Assembly (NCBI RefSeq): GCF_014650435.1
Contig: NZ_BMUY01000003.1
Span: 558,001 to 622,000, forward strand
Length of the DNA stretch: 64,000 bases
Origin: Streptomyces tendae
Lineage (GTDB): Bacteria > Actinomycetota > Actinomycetes > Streptomycetales > Streptomycetaceae
Reading direction: 5' to 3'
In this document: one piece after another, positions 1-7,930 of the stretch
Layout: the number at the start of each line of letters is the position of its first letter
How positions within the stretch are numbered: the first letter of the stretch is position 1
The notes under the pieces: generated by a model
Told to the model about the DNA's origin: nothing
What the model saw: only the letters and a program-made list of their open reading frames with translations
Databases searched by the model: none
Translations under genes and position numbers: made by a program

Positions 1-606
1 GGCACGCGCTATCCGCAGGCCTCGGTCCTGCCCGACGACAGCGTGCTGGTCTCCGGCGGCTCCCAGGACTACCGGGGCCGCGGCGACTCCAACATCCTCC
101 AGGCGCGGCTGTACCACCCGGACACGAACTCCTTCGAGCGGGTCGCCGATCCGCTGGTGGGCCGCAACTACCACTCCGGTTCGATCCTGCTGCCGGACGG
201 GCGCCTGATGTTCTTCGGCTCGGACTCGCTCTACGCCGACAAGGCCAACACCAAGCCGGGCAAGTTCGAGCAGCGGATCGAGATCTACACCCCGCCGTAC
301 CTGTACCGGGACTCGCGGCCGGACCTGTCCGGCGGCCCGCAGACCATCGCGCGCGGCGAGTCGGGGACGTTCACCTCGCGTGCGGCGTCGACGGTCAAGA
401 AGGTGCGGCTGATCCGGCCGAGCGCGTCGACCCATGTCACGGACGTGGATCAGCGGTCCATCGCGCTGGACTTCAAGGCGGACGGGGACAAGCTGACGGT
501 GACGGTGCCGGAGGGCAAGAACCTGGTGCAGTCGGGGTGGTACATGATGTTCGTGACGGATGGGGAGGGGACGCCTTCCAAGGCGGAGTGGGTGCGGATT
601 CCGTAG
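1..606 (+). CDS. glxA: GlxA-type copper radical oxidase, C-terminal part (partial)
   Basis: The reading frame is open from base 1, so this is the last 201 residues of a larger secreted oxidase. It shows the end of the kelch-like propeller and the C-terminal DUF1929 beta domain of the galactose oxidase family. The motif GRNYHSG followed by LLPDGR matches the segment that carries the axial Tyr and a His copper ligand in galactose oxidase. SASTHVTDVDQR carries the second His ligand. In Streptomyces, GlxA acts with the glycan synthase CslA to deposit a glycan at hyphal tips. The convergent GH6 gene next door supports that identity. The N terminus, including the Tyr-Cys cofactor, lies outside the window. 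Confidence 0.88.
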   Translation, partial: GTRYPQASVLPDDSVLVSGGSQDYRGRGDSNILQARLYHPDTNSFERVADPLVGRNYHSGSILLPDGRLMFFGSDSLYADKANTKPGKFEQRIEIYTPPYLYRDSRPDLSGGPQTIARGESGTFTSRAASTVKKVRLIRPSASTHVTDVDQRSIALDFKADGDKLTVTVPEGKNLVQSGWYMMFVTDGEGTPSKAEWVRIP

Positions 607-624
607 CGCTCCCGCAGGTTGCGA

Positions 625-702
625 CTAAGGGCGCGGGAGCGCTGTGGCTGGTCGCGCGCACGCGGCGGTAGCCGCACATGTCACAGCCCCGCGCCCCTTA
701 GG
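625..702. repeat. Dispersed intergenic element, copy A; probable bidirectional terminator
   Basis: Between the convergent glxA and GH6 genes, the two ends form long complementary arms: CTAAGGGCGCGGG on the left and CCCGCGCCCCTTAG on the right. Read on the minus strand it begins AAGGGGCGCGGGGCTGTG and continues to GCGCGACCAGCC. The same order of blocks recurs at 6784-6841 and 54258-54313. The right end supplies the TAA stop of the GH6 gene. Its place between converging genes suggests transcription termination on both strands. Confidence 0.7.
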
Positions 703-1735
703 TTTCTTGTCCTTGCGCCAGTTTCAGGGCGTACTCGGGGTACCACTGCCCTGCCTTCGGGCCGCCCTTGCATTCGCCGTCTGACTCTCCCGGGCGCTTG
801 ATCCAGAGGTAGGCGTCGACCAGGGGGTCGGCCGTCTTCGTCGTCGGGGTTTCGCCGAGGGCCCGGCCCGGGGGGTTGCACCAGCGTTCGTCCGGGGCGC
901 CCTCGGTGTAGGGGCCGTTGCCGTTGCGGCTGGTGTCGACGACGAAGTGCTTGCCGCCCACCTTGGCGGAGAGCTGCTTGCCGTAGGCGATGGAGTCCTC
1001 GGTGGTGTAGAAGTTCGACACGTTGACCGCGAAGCCGTCGGCCTGGTCGATGCCGGCCCGCTTCAGGGGGTCGAAGATCTGGTCGGGGTGGCCCCAGCCG
1101 GCGTTGCCCGCGTCCAGGTACACCTTGGTGTTCTTCAGGGCGCCGAGCTTGGCGATCGCGCCCTTGAGGAGGTCGTAGCGCTCCTCGTGGAACTCCTGCG
1201 GGGTGCAGCCGTCGACGAGGTGCAGCACCGCGTCCGGTTCCAGGACGACGGTGGCGGCACGGTCGCCGATGCCCTTGGCCACGCCGTCGACGAAGGAGCG
1301 GTAGGCGTCGCCGTCGGCGGCGCCGCCGCCCGAGTACTGGCCGCAGTCGCGGTGCGGGATGTTGTAGAGGACGAGCAGCGCGGTGCGGCCGGCCTCGTCG
1401 GCGGCCTCGGTGAAGCCGCGGGCCTGCTCCTCGGGGTTCTCCGGGCTGATCCACTCGCCGGTCGGCTGCTGGGCGATCTTGCGGATCTGTTCGGCCTGGT
1501 CCTTCTTGCCCGACTCGGTCAGCGACGCGACCTGCTGTGCCGCGTTGCCGTCGGGGTTGACCCAGAACGGGTCGGTCTCCTTGGGCTGTTGCGTGATCCC
1601 GGCGCCCGCGCCCTTGTCGTCCCCGCCGTCGCCGGACGAGGAGCAGCCCGCGAGCAGCAGCGCCGCCGCCCCCAGCGCCGCGGTCGACGCAGCCCGCCTC
1701 CTGGACATGTTTCCGGCCGGCTTGCTGCCGTACAT
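698..1735 (-). CDS. cslZ: Secreted glycoside hydrolase family 6 lipoprotein
   Basis: A 345-residue protein with a lipoprotein signal: basic MSRRRAAS, a hydrophobic stretch and the lipobox LLLAGC near residue 31. The mature part reads as GH6 (endoglucanase/cellobiohydrolase): VVLEPDAV carries a catalytic-acid-type Asp, and YLDAGNAGWG and NVSNFYTTEDS are family blocks. It would hydrolyse beta-1,4-glucan outside the membrane. In S. lividans a GH6 gene called cslZ sits beside cslA-glxA and takes part in tip glycan processing; the convergent position here fits. An alternative start is the Met at residue 10 (base 1708), which would leave a more typical signal peptide. Confidence 0.85.
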   Translation of the reverse strand: MYGSKPAGNMSRRRAASTAALGAAALLLAGCSSSGDGGDDKGAGAGITQQPKETDPFWVNPDGNAAQQVASLTESGKKDQAEQIRKIAQQPTGEWISPENPEEQARGFTEAADEAGRTALLVLYNIPHRDCGQYSGGGAADGDAYRSFVDGVAKGIGDRAATVVLEPDAVLHLVDGCTPQEFHEERYDLLKGAIAKLGALKNTKVYLDAGNAGWGHPDQIFDPLKRAGIDQADGFAVNVSNFYTTEDSIAYGKQLSAKVGGKHFVVDTSRNGNGPYTEGAPDERWCNPPGRALGETPTTKTADPLVDAYLWIKRPGESDGECKGGPKAGQWYPEYALKLAQGQET

Positions 1736-1826
1736 CCAACCCCCCTGGGTGCACTGTTCCGAGGCTCAATCCTGACATACGCGGCCAGGGCCCACGCGGT
1801 TCCCGGGTGGGGGCCCCGGGGTTGTG

Positions 1827-2534
1827 CTAGGACGCCGTTCCGGTCAGGTAGGCGGAGACGACGACGTTGGCCGTGTAGGTGCCGGTCGTCCGGTCGAAGG
1901 TGCCGCCGCAGGTGATGAGGCGGAGTTCGGAGCGTTCCGTGTCGCGGGGCCCGTATGCCTGCTGGGCGTCGAAGCCGTCGCGGGTGAGGACCTGGACGTC
2001 GTCGACGGTGAACTCGGCGACCTCGGCGTCGTCGCGGACCACCCGGATCGTCTCGCCGGGTTCCAGGGTGCTCAGCTCGTAGAAGACGGCGGGCCGGGTC
2101 TCGGTGTCGACGTGGCCGACCAGCAGGGCGGTGCCGGCCGCTCCGGGGGTGACGCCGGCCGCGTACCAGCCGACGGTGCCGGGCTGGTCGAAGGGCGGTG
2201 GTTCGATGGCGCCCTTGCCGTCGAGACCGCGGGCCACGACGGGGGCGTCGATGCCGAGCTCGGGCACGTCGAGCCGCTGGGGCGGGGCCGCGCCGAGCGG
2301 TGCGTGGGCCGGGGGCAGCGGGACGTCGGGGGGCCGGCCGGCCGCCGCCATGTCGCCGGTGGCCGGCCTCGATATGCCCTCGCGCACGTCGGTGGCCTCG
2401 CGGCCCCACAGCCACAGCCCGAGGAGCAGCACCGCCCAGGCGATGCCGGTCACCAGGCGGCCGCCGGGGGCGGCGGTAGGTGCGGTGCCGGATTCGGCGT
2501 GGGGTGCTGTGTGCCGTGTGTCCTGTTCGGACAT
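1827..2534 (-). CDS. Class F sortase
   Basis: The start is the ATG at 2534, giving 235 residues. One N-terminal membrane segment (about residues 27-43, AWAVLLLGLWLWG) is followed by a proline-rich linker and the sortase barrel. LLVGHVDT holds the catalytic His and LRLITCGGTFD the catalytic Cys; the following T-G-T-Y-x-x-N region ends the barrel. Class F sortases are the actinobacterial group, often with unknown substrates. The gene begins 2 bp after the stop of the secreted protein at 2537-3103, so the two are almost certainly co-transcribed and that protein is a likely partner. I see no LPxTG-type motif in the partner, so substrate status is inference. Confidence 0.88.
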   Translation of the reverse strand: MSEQDTRHTAPHAESGTAPTAAPGGRLVTGIAWAVLLLGLWLWGREATDVREGISRPATGDMAAAGRPPDVPLPPAHAPLGAAPPQRLDVPELGIDAPVVARGLDGKGAIEPPPFDQPGTVGWYAAGVTPGAAGTALLVGHVDTETRPAVFYELSTLEPGETIRVVRDDAEVAEFTVDDVQVLTRDGFDAQQAYGPRDTERSELRLITCGGTFDRTTGTYTANVVVSAYLTGTAS

Positions 2535-2536
2535 GG

Positions 2537-3103
2537 TCAGTCCGTCCCGCGGCTCCGGCTGCGGACGCTGCGCAGCGCCACGGCGACGGCGGCGATGCCC
2601 GCGAGCACCAGGCCGGTCACGGTGTGCGCCGTGCCGGGAGGCTCGGAGCGGGCCTGCTCCCCGCTGTCGGCGGCGGCCAGCCGGGCGGTGCCGCCGCCGC
2701 CCGCGTCGACCGGGGCGACGGGCGAGGCGGGCGAGGTCGGCCGGGTGTCCGGGCGCCGGTTCTCCTCGACGGTGATGGTGCCCTTGCGGGCGTGGTCGCC
2801 GCACTTGACCTGTACGGCGTAGGCACCGGCCTGCACGCTGGTGCGGACCCGGCTGGAGCCGACGAGGACGCCGTCCCCCGCGGCCAGGCTGAGCCGTACG
2901 TCCGACTCGAAGGCCGCGGACACGGCTACGGCCGTCTTCTCGGTGCAGTCGGGCACGCGGAGCGTGACGTCGGTGCCCGGGGCGGGTGAGGACGGCGTGA
3001 CGGAGACGCCGCCGCCGTCCGCCGCGTAGGCGTGGGCCGCCGGTGCGCACAGCGCGGCGGCCAGCGCGGCTCCGGCACAGAGAGTGACTTTCATTGAGCC
3101 CAT
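2537..3103 (-). CDS. Secreted, C-terminally membrane-anchored protein, partner of the sortase
   Basis: 188 residues. The ATG at 3103 has GGAGG six bases upstream; the in-frame ATG at 3094 is less well placed. There is a signal peptide (hydrophobic to about residue 25, ending AHAYA). A beta-sandwich-like region with two cysteines (DCTEK and VKCGDHA) follows, then a Pro/Thr/Ala-rich stretch, one membrane helix (VTGLVLAGIAAVAVAL) and a basic tail (RSVRSRSRGTD). This is the layout of a surface protein anchored by its C terminus. The family is not recognised. It sits directly upstream of the class F sortase in one operon. Confidence 0.75.
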   Translation of the reverse strand: MGSMKVTLCAGAALAAALCAPAAHAYAADGGGVSVTPSSPAPGTDVTLRVPDCTEKTAVAVSAAFESDVRLSLAAGDGVLVGSSRVRTSVQAGAYAVQVKCGDHARKGTITVEENRRPDTRPTSPASPVAPVDAGGGGTARLAAADSGEQARSEPPGTAHTVTGLVLAGIAAVAVALRSVRSRSRGTD

Positions 3104-3144
3104 CGTGTACCTCCAGTTACCTGGAGGCTGCCCCGCGCACCCCG

Positions 3145-3165
3145 CCCCCGCATCCCGCGCGGGGG
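3145..3165 (-). terminator. Possible hairpin terminator after the HAD-IIA gene
   Basis: CCCCCGC and GCGGGGG form a 7-bp GC stem with a 7-base loop, placed just after the 3' end of the minus-strand HAD gene and ahead of the next promoter region. There is no clear T tract, so function is uncertain. Confidence 0.35.
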
Positions 3166-3206
3166 CCGGGCTACTCCGTTCGGGTCACGCGGGGAGGGCC
3201 CGCGTT

Positions 3207-3986
3207 TCAGACCCGTTCGACGAGGTCCGCGATGGAGTCGACCACCTGGGAGGGGCGGTAGGGGAAGTTCTCGACCTGCTCGGGCCGGGTGAGGCCGGTG
3301 AGGACGAGGAAGGTCTGCATCCCGGCCTCCATGCCGGCCAGCACGTCGGTGTCCATGCGGTCGCCGATCATCGCGCTGGTCTCGGAGTGCGCGCCGATCG
3401 CGTTGAGCCCGGTGCGCATCATCAGCGGGTTGGGCTTGCCGGCGAAGTACGGCTGCTTGCCGGTCGCCTTGGTGATCAGGGCGGCCACCGCGCCGGTCGC
3501 CGGGAGCGGGCCCTCGGTGGAGGGGCCGGTCTCGTCGGGGTTGGTGCAGATGAAGCGGGCGCCCGCGTTGATCAGGCGCACCGCCTTCGTCATGGCCTCG
3601 AAGGAGTAGGTGCGGGTCTCGCCGAGGACCACGTAGTCGGGGTCGTGGTCGGTGAGGATGTAGCCGATGTCGTGCAGGGCCGTGGTCAGGCCGGCCTCGC
3701 CGATGACGTACGCCGAGCCGCCGGGCCGCTGGTCCTCCAGGAACTGGGCGGTGGCAAGCGCCGAGGTCCAGATGGACTCGATCGGCACCTCCAGGCCCAT
3801 GCGGCGCAGCCGGGCGTGCAGGTCGCGCGGGGTGTAGATCGAGTTGTTGGTCAGGACCAGGAAGGGCTTGCCGGATTCGCGGAGCCTCTTGATGAAGGCG
3901 TCGGCGCCGGGGATCGGCACCCCTTCGTGGATGAGGACCCCGTCCATGTCGGTGAGCCACGACTCGATGGGCTTGCGGTCTGCCAT
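3207..3986 (-). CDS. HAD-IIA family sugar-phosphatase (NagD-like)
   Basis: 259 residues from the ATG at 3986; the longer reading frame adds an unlikely 35-residue N terminus. Motif I is LTDMDGVLIHEG (nucleophile and acid/base Asp near residues 13 and 15). Motif II is FLVLTNNS, motif III includes KPNP, and motif IV is AMIGDRMDTDVLAG, the NagD/AraL signature of class IIA HAD phosphatases with an alpha-beta cap. The enzyme probably dephosphorylates sugar phosphates in the cytoplasm. It stands alone between the sortase pair and the phosphonate locus, and nothing in its context suggests a particular substrate. Confidence 0.88.
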   Translation of the reverse strand: MADRKPIESWLTDMDGVLIHEGVPIPGADAFIKRLRESGKPFLVLTNNSIYTPRDLHARLRRMGLEVPIESIWTSALATAQFLEDQRPGGSAYVIGEAGLTTALHDIGYILTDHDPDYVVLGETRTYSFEAMTKAVRLINAGARFICTNPDETGPSTEGPLPATGAVAALITKATGKQPYFAGKPNPLMMRTGLNAIGAHSETSAMIGDRMDTDVLAGMEAGMQTFLVLTGLTRPEQVENFPYRPSQVVDSIADLVERV

Positions 3987-4095
3987 GTGCGGGTCTCCTG
4001 CCTGCGCGGTCCTGCGTGCGCCCCAGCCTAGACAGTGCCGGATCTTGTGGGAACGGCCGTCTCGACCACCGGTCGTCCCGGCCGCGCCCATGGGC

Positions 4096-5148
4096 TCAGC
4101 TGCCCGTCGCCTCCTTCCAGGCGTCGATGTGGGAGGTGAGGTTCTTCTCGATGTCGTTCCAGTCGGGCTCGAAGACCTCCACGCCGTCCATCAGCTTGGT
4201 GAGGGCGATGGCGTTGGCGTCGGTGGCCTTGACGTCCTCGCGGGCCGCGAAGCCGCCGCCGATCTCGCTGACCTGCCGCTGTGCCTTCTGACCCAGCATG
4301 TAGTCGAGGAGCTTCTTCCCGTTCCCGGTGTGCGGGGCGTCGGTGACCAGGCCGGCCGCGTAGGGCAGGGCGAAGGTGGTGGGCCTGCCGCCCTCGCGGG
4401 CCGGGAACCAGATGCCGAGGTTCGGCATGGACTTGGACTGGGCGTGGTTCATCTGCACGTCGCCGTTGGCGACGAGGAGTTCGCCCTTGTCGACCTTGGG
4501 GGCGAGCTTGCCGGTGGAGGCGGACGGGCCGACGTTGTTGGCCTGGAGCTTCTTCAGGTACTCCATGGCGGGCTGCTCGCCGCCGAAGTCGTGCATGGCC
4601 TTGATGAGGACGGCGGTGCCGTCGCCGGCGACGCCGGGGGTGGAGTACTGGAGCTTGTTCTTGTACTTCGCATCGAGCAGGTCCTCCCAGGTGGCGGGGG
4701 CCTGCTTCAGCTCCTTCGTGTTGTGGACGAAGCCGAAGTAGTTGTTGACGACGGCGGTCCAGGTGCCGTTCGCGGCCTTGTCGGCGCCGCTCACCCGGTC
4801 GACGCCCTTCGGGGCGTACTTCTGCAGCAGGCCCTTGGTGTCGGCCTGCTGGATGAAGGGCGGGAGGGTGACGAGGACGTCGGCCTGCGGGTTGCGCTTC
4901 TCGCGGACGGTGCGCTGCACCATCTCGCCGGAGCCGCCCTCGACGTACTCGACCTTGATGCCGGTCTCGTTCTCGAAGTCCTTGAACACCTGGTCGTACC
5001 AGCCGTCGCCGTTCTCGCCCTTGAGGCCGTCGGCGCTGTAGACGGTGACGACGTTCTCGTCGGAGGCGGCGGAGGTGCCGGAGCAGGCTGTCAGCGGGAT
5101 CGCGAGGACGGCGAGGGCGGCGAGCGGCTTGAGGGCGTTCCTGGGCAT
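4096..5148 (-). CDS. Phosphonate-type ABC transporter substrate-binding lipoprotein
   Basis: 350 residues from the ATG at 5148. Its lipoprotein signal ends in the lipobox LTAC (near residue 22). The mature protein is a type II periplasmic-binding fold of the iron/2-aminoethylphosphonate group: VVTVYSADGL at the start, VEYVEGGSGEM, and the hinge region NGTWTAVVNNYFG. It is the last gene of a six-gene minus-strand operon with its permeases, an ATPase, a phosphonatase-like HAD enzyme and an FAD amine oxidoreductase. That context points to 2-aminoethylphosphonate or a related aminophosphonate (PhnS role) rather than iron or thiamine. The ligand is inferred from context. Confidence 0.85.
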   Translation of the reverse strand: MPRNALKPLAALAVLAIPLTACSGTSAASDENVVTVYSADGLKGENGDGWYDQVFKDFENETGIKVEYVEGGSGEMVQRTVREKRNPQADVLVTLPPFIQQADTKGLLQKYAPKGVDRVSGADKAANGTWTAVVNNYFGFVHNTKELKQAPATWEDLLDAKYKNKLQYSTPGVAGDGTAVLIKAMHDFGGEQPAMEYLKKLQANNVGPSASTGKLAPKVDKGELLVANGDVQMNHAQSKSMPNLGIWFPAREGGRPTTFALPYAAGLVTDAPHTGNGKKLLDYMLGQKAQRQVSEIGGGFAAREDVKATDANAIALTKLMDGVEVFEPDWNDIEKNLTSHIDAWKEATGS

Positions 5149-5186
5149 GGCGAGGTGAACTCCTTGCGTGTCGGGGCGGGGCTGGT

Positions 5187-5984
5187 TCAGCGGTAGGAGG
5201 CTCTGGTGCGGATGCGGGAGACGGCGAGCAGCACCAGCAGGGTGGCGGTCATGAGGACCACGGCGACGGCGGAGCCGGTGAACAGGGCGCCGCGGTCGGT
5301 GGCCGCGTAGATCAGCACGGGCAGCGGGGTCCAGTCGGGCGGGTAGAGCATCATCGTGGCGCTCAGCTCGCCCATGGACAGGGCGAAGCAGAGCCCGGCG
5401 GCGGCGGTCAGGGACGGCAGCAGCAGGGGCAGCTTCGCCCGCCACAGGACGTACGCCGGTGAGGCGCCCAGGGACGCGGCGGCCTGCTCGTAGGCCGGGT
5501 CGAGGCGGGCGAGGGCGGCGGACACGGACTGGTGGGCGAAGGCGGTGACCAGGACGGAGTGGGCGATGATCACGATCCAGCGGGTGCCGTTGAGCAGCAT
5601 CGGCGGCTGGGAGAAGGCGACCAGGGTGGCGAGTCCCACGACGACCGAGGGCACGGCGAGGGGCAGCACGAACAGGGCGTCGAGCGCCTTGCGGTACCGC
5701 TGCTTCAGCGCCGCCGCGGCGAGGGCGGCCCAGGTGCCGGTCGCGAGGGCGAGGAGGCTGGCGGCGGTGGCCGTGACCAGGCTGGTGGTGAGCGCCTGAA
5801 GGGCCTCGCCGCGGGTGGCCGCCTCGTAGTGGGCGGTGGTGAAGCCGGAGGGCAGGACGCCGGACCAGTTCGTGGCGAAGGAGGCGCCGAGGACCACGAG
5901 GAGCGGGAGGGCGAACAGGGGCAGGAAGAGGACGAGGAAGACCGCCCACACGGCCCACCTCGCCGCCCGGCTATGCACCAGCAC
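5187..5984 (-). CDS. ABC transporter permease, phosphonate locus (second subunit)
   Basis: 265 residues, about six hydrophobic segments, starting with WAVWAVFLVLFLPLFALPLL. The cytoplasmic EAA loop is visible near residues 160-180 (YEQAAASLGASPAYVLWRAK), where it meets the ATPase. Its start overlaps the end of the upstream permease by 14 bases, typical of translational coupling. It would form the transmembrane pore together with the 301-aa permease, in the PhnV-like role. The substrate follows from the neighbouring binding protein and catabolic enzymes. Confidence 0.85.
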   Translation of the reverse strand: MLVHSRAARWAVWAVFLVLFLPLFALPLLVVLGASFATNWSGVLPSGFTTAHYEAATRGEALQALTTSLVTATAASLLALATGTWAALAAAALKQRYRKALDALFVLPLAVPSVVVGLATLVAFSQPPMLLNGTRWIVIIAHSVLVTAFAHQSVSAALARLDPAYEQAAASLGASPAYVLWRAKLPLLLPSLTAAAGLCFALSMGELSATMMLYPPDWTPLPVLIYAATDRGALFTGSAVAVVLMTATLLVLLAVSRIRTRASYR

Positions 5985-6876
5985 GGCGGCTCACCACCCG
6001 GTAGAGGCCGTAGAGGCCCACGGAGATCAGGACGTTGACGACGGCGACGACGCAGGCGCCCGGGTAGTCGGACTCCAGGATCGCCTTGCCGTAGACGAGG
6101 GTCGGCAGGGTCGTGACGCCCTTGGCGCCGGTGAACAGGACGATGCCGAACTCGTTCAGGCACAGCACCAGGACCAGGCTGCCGCCGGCCGCGAGGGCGG
6201 GCAGCGCCTCCGGCAGGACGACCTGCCGGACGATGCGCGGCGCGCGGGCGCCCAGCGAACTGGCGGCCTCCAGCTGCCCGGTGTCGAGCTGCGAGAAGGC
6301 GGCGAGCAGCGGGCGCATCACGAAGGGCGTGAAGTACGTGATCTCCGCGAGGAGCACGCCCCAGGGCGTGGTGAGGAACTGGAACGGCCCCTCGGCCGCC
6401 CCCGTGACGCCGGTCCACGCGCCGTTGGCCATGCCGACCGTGCCGTAGACGAACAGCAGGGCGAGCGTGATCAGGAAGGACGGGAAGGACAGGAAGACGT
6501 CGATGAAACGGGCCACCGCCTTCGCCCCGGGAAACGGCACGAAGGCGATGACCAGCGCGAGGACGAAGCCGAGCACCAGGCAGCCGACGGTGGCCGCCAC
6601 CGCCAGCCACACGGTGGTCCACAGCGCCTCACGGAACGCCGACGAGGCGAAGACGTCGGCGTACGGCTGGACCGAGGTGCCGCCGGTGTCGGGCTGGAAG
6701 GACTGCTGGACGACGAGGGCGAGGGGGTAGAGGAAGACGAGGGCGAGCAGGGCGAGGGGAGGCAGGGCCCAGAGGAGCGCCCCAAAGGGGCGCGGGGCTG
6801 TGCTCGATTTCCGGCTGCCGCCGGGCGGGCGCGACCAGCCCAAGACGGCCCGCGGCTTCCGAACGACCTCAGTCAC
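5971..6876 (-). CDS. ABC transporter permease, phosphonate locus (first subunit)
   Basis: 301 residues with about six membrane segments (first: ALLWALPPLALLALVFLYPLAL). The EAA loop is near residues 200-220 (LEAASSLGARAPRIVRQVVLP). It overlaps the ATPase gene by 8 bases and the next permease by 14. Residues about 12-30 (LGWSRPPGGSRKSSTAPRPF) are encoded by a copy of a dispersed intergenic repeat (6784-6841), so the extreme N terminus is probably a late addition. An alternative is that the true start lies downstream of the repeat. PhnU-like role inferred from the operon. Confidence 0.84.
   Translation of the reverse strand: MTEVVRKPRAVLGWSRPPGGSRKSSTAPRPFGALLWALPPLALLALVFLYPLALVVQQSFQPDTGGTSVQPYADVFASSAFREALWTTVWLAVAATVGCLVLGFVLALVIAFVPFPGAKAVARFIDVFLSFPSFLITLALLFVYGTVGMANGAWTGVTGAAEGPFQFLTTPWGVLLAEITYFTPFVMRPLLAAFSQLDTGQLEAASSLGARAPRIVRQVVLPEALPALAAGGSLVLVLCLNEFGIVLFTGAKGVTTLPTLVYGKAILESDYPGACVVAVVNVLISVGLYGLYRVVSRRAGA
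6784..6841 (+). repeat. Dispersed intergenic element, copy B, inside a permease gene
   Basis: This shares block order with the copies at 625-702 and 54258-54313: AAGGGGCGCGGGGCTGTG, then TCGATTT, a CGGCTGCCGCCG core, and GCGCGACCAGCC. Unlike those, it lies within an open reading frame, in the first 30 codons of the 5971-6876 permease, read on the opposite strand. Confidence 0.7.
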
Positions 6877-7930
6877 CGCTCACCCCCGCGGGCAGCAGCA
6901 CCGCATCCTCGGAAGAGAAATGCAGACTCACCGACTCACCGTGCACCGGCGGAGCCTTCAGTTCCCGCACGTCCGCCATGACCCGGTGCCCGTCCACGTC
7001 GACGTACAGCCGATGCGTGGCGCCGCGCCACTGGATCTCCCCCACCGTCCCGGTGAGCCGGTTGGGCCCGTCGCCGAGCCCGACGAGGTGCGGCCGTACG
7101 CACAGGGTCGCCGACGCGCCCCGCGCGGCACCCCCGGTGTCGACCTTGATCTCCGCGTCCCCGAGGGACACTCCCCCGGCCCCCACCGTCACCGGCAGCA
7201 GGTTCGCGCCGCCCACGAAGGACGCCGTGAACTCGTCGGTCGGCGCCCGGTACAACTCCCTCGGTGTCCCGCATGCGCGCAGCCTCGCCCGGTCCATCAC
7301 GGCGATGCGGTCGGCGAGGGTGAGCGCCTCGACCTGGTCGTGGGTGACGTAGAGGATCGACACGTCGGGCAGTTCGCGGTGCAGGCGGGCCAGTTCGGCG
7401 AGCATGCCGGAGCGCAACTGGGCGTCGAGTGCGGACAGCGGCTCGTCGAGGAGCAGGACGTCCGGCCGGATGGCGAGCGCGCGGGCGATGGCGACGCGCT
7501 GCTGCTGGCCGCCGGACAGCTCCCGGGGGTGGCGGCGGGCGTAGGCACCCATGCCGGTCAGCTCCAGCGCCTCGGCGACCCGGGTGCGGATCTCGGCCTT
7601 GGCGGTCTTGCGGGCCTTCAGTCCGAAGGCCACGTTGTCCGCCACCCGCATGTGCGGGAACAGGGCGTACTGCTGGACGACCATGCCGATGCCGCGCCGG
7701 TGCGGGGGCAGGCCGGTGACGTCGCGGTCGCCGAGGAACACCCGCCCGGAGGCGGGCCGTACGAACCCGGCGACCGCCCGCAGCGCGGTGGTCTTGCCGG
7801 ATCCGGACGGCCCGAGCAGCGCCATGACCTCGCCCGGTCCGACGGTGAGGTCGAGGGCGTCCAGGACGACGTTGCCGTCGTAGGCGACGGTTACCGAGTC
7901 GAAGCGGATGCCGCTGCTTGTGGTGCTCAT
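6869..7930 (-). CDS. ABC transporter ATPase, phosphonate locus
   Basis: 353 residues. Walker A is LGPSGSGKTT (about residue 40), the Q-loop is VVQQYALFPH, the signature is LSGGQQQR, Walker B is LLLDEPLSALD, and the H-loop is VTHDQ. The C-terminal third is a TOBE-type regulatory domain, as in Fe/spermidine/phosphonate importers. The ATG overlaps the stop of the upstream HAD gene by one base (TGATG), and the next permease starts 8 bases before its end. It powers the importer formed with the two permeases and the lipoprotein. Confidence 0.9.
   Translation of the reverse strand: MSTTSSGIRFDSVTVAYDGNVVLDALDLTVGPGEVMALLGPSGSGKTTALRAVAGFVRPASGRVFLGDRDVTGLPPHRRGIGMVVQQYALFPHMRVADNVAFGLKARKTAKAEIRTRVAEALELTGMGAYARRHPRELSGGQQQRVAIARALAIRPDVLLLDEPLSALDAQLRSGMLAELARLHRELPDVSILYVTHDQVEALTLADRIAVMDRARLRACGTPRELYRAPTDEFTASFVGGANLLPVTVGAGGVSLGDAEIKVDTGGAARGASATLCVRPHLVGLGDGPNRLTGTVGEIQWRGATHRLYVDVDGHRVMADVRELKAPPVHGESVSLHFSSEDAVLLPAGVSGD

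Noticed and set aside
4096..5148. Binding protein considered as an iron(III) or thiamine transporter component.
   Set aside because: The fold group overlaps, but the linked phosphonatase-like and FAD oxidoreductase genes make aminophosphonate far more likely.
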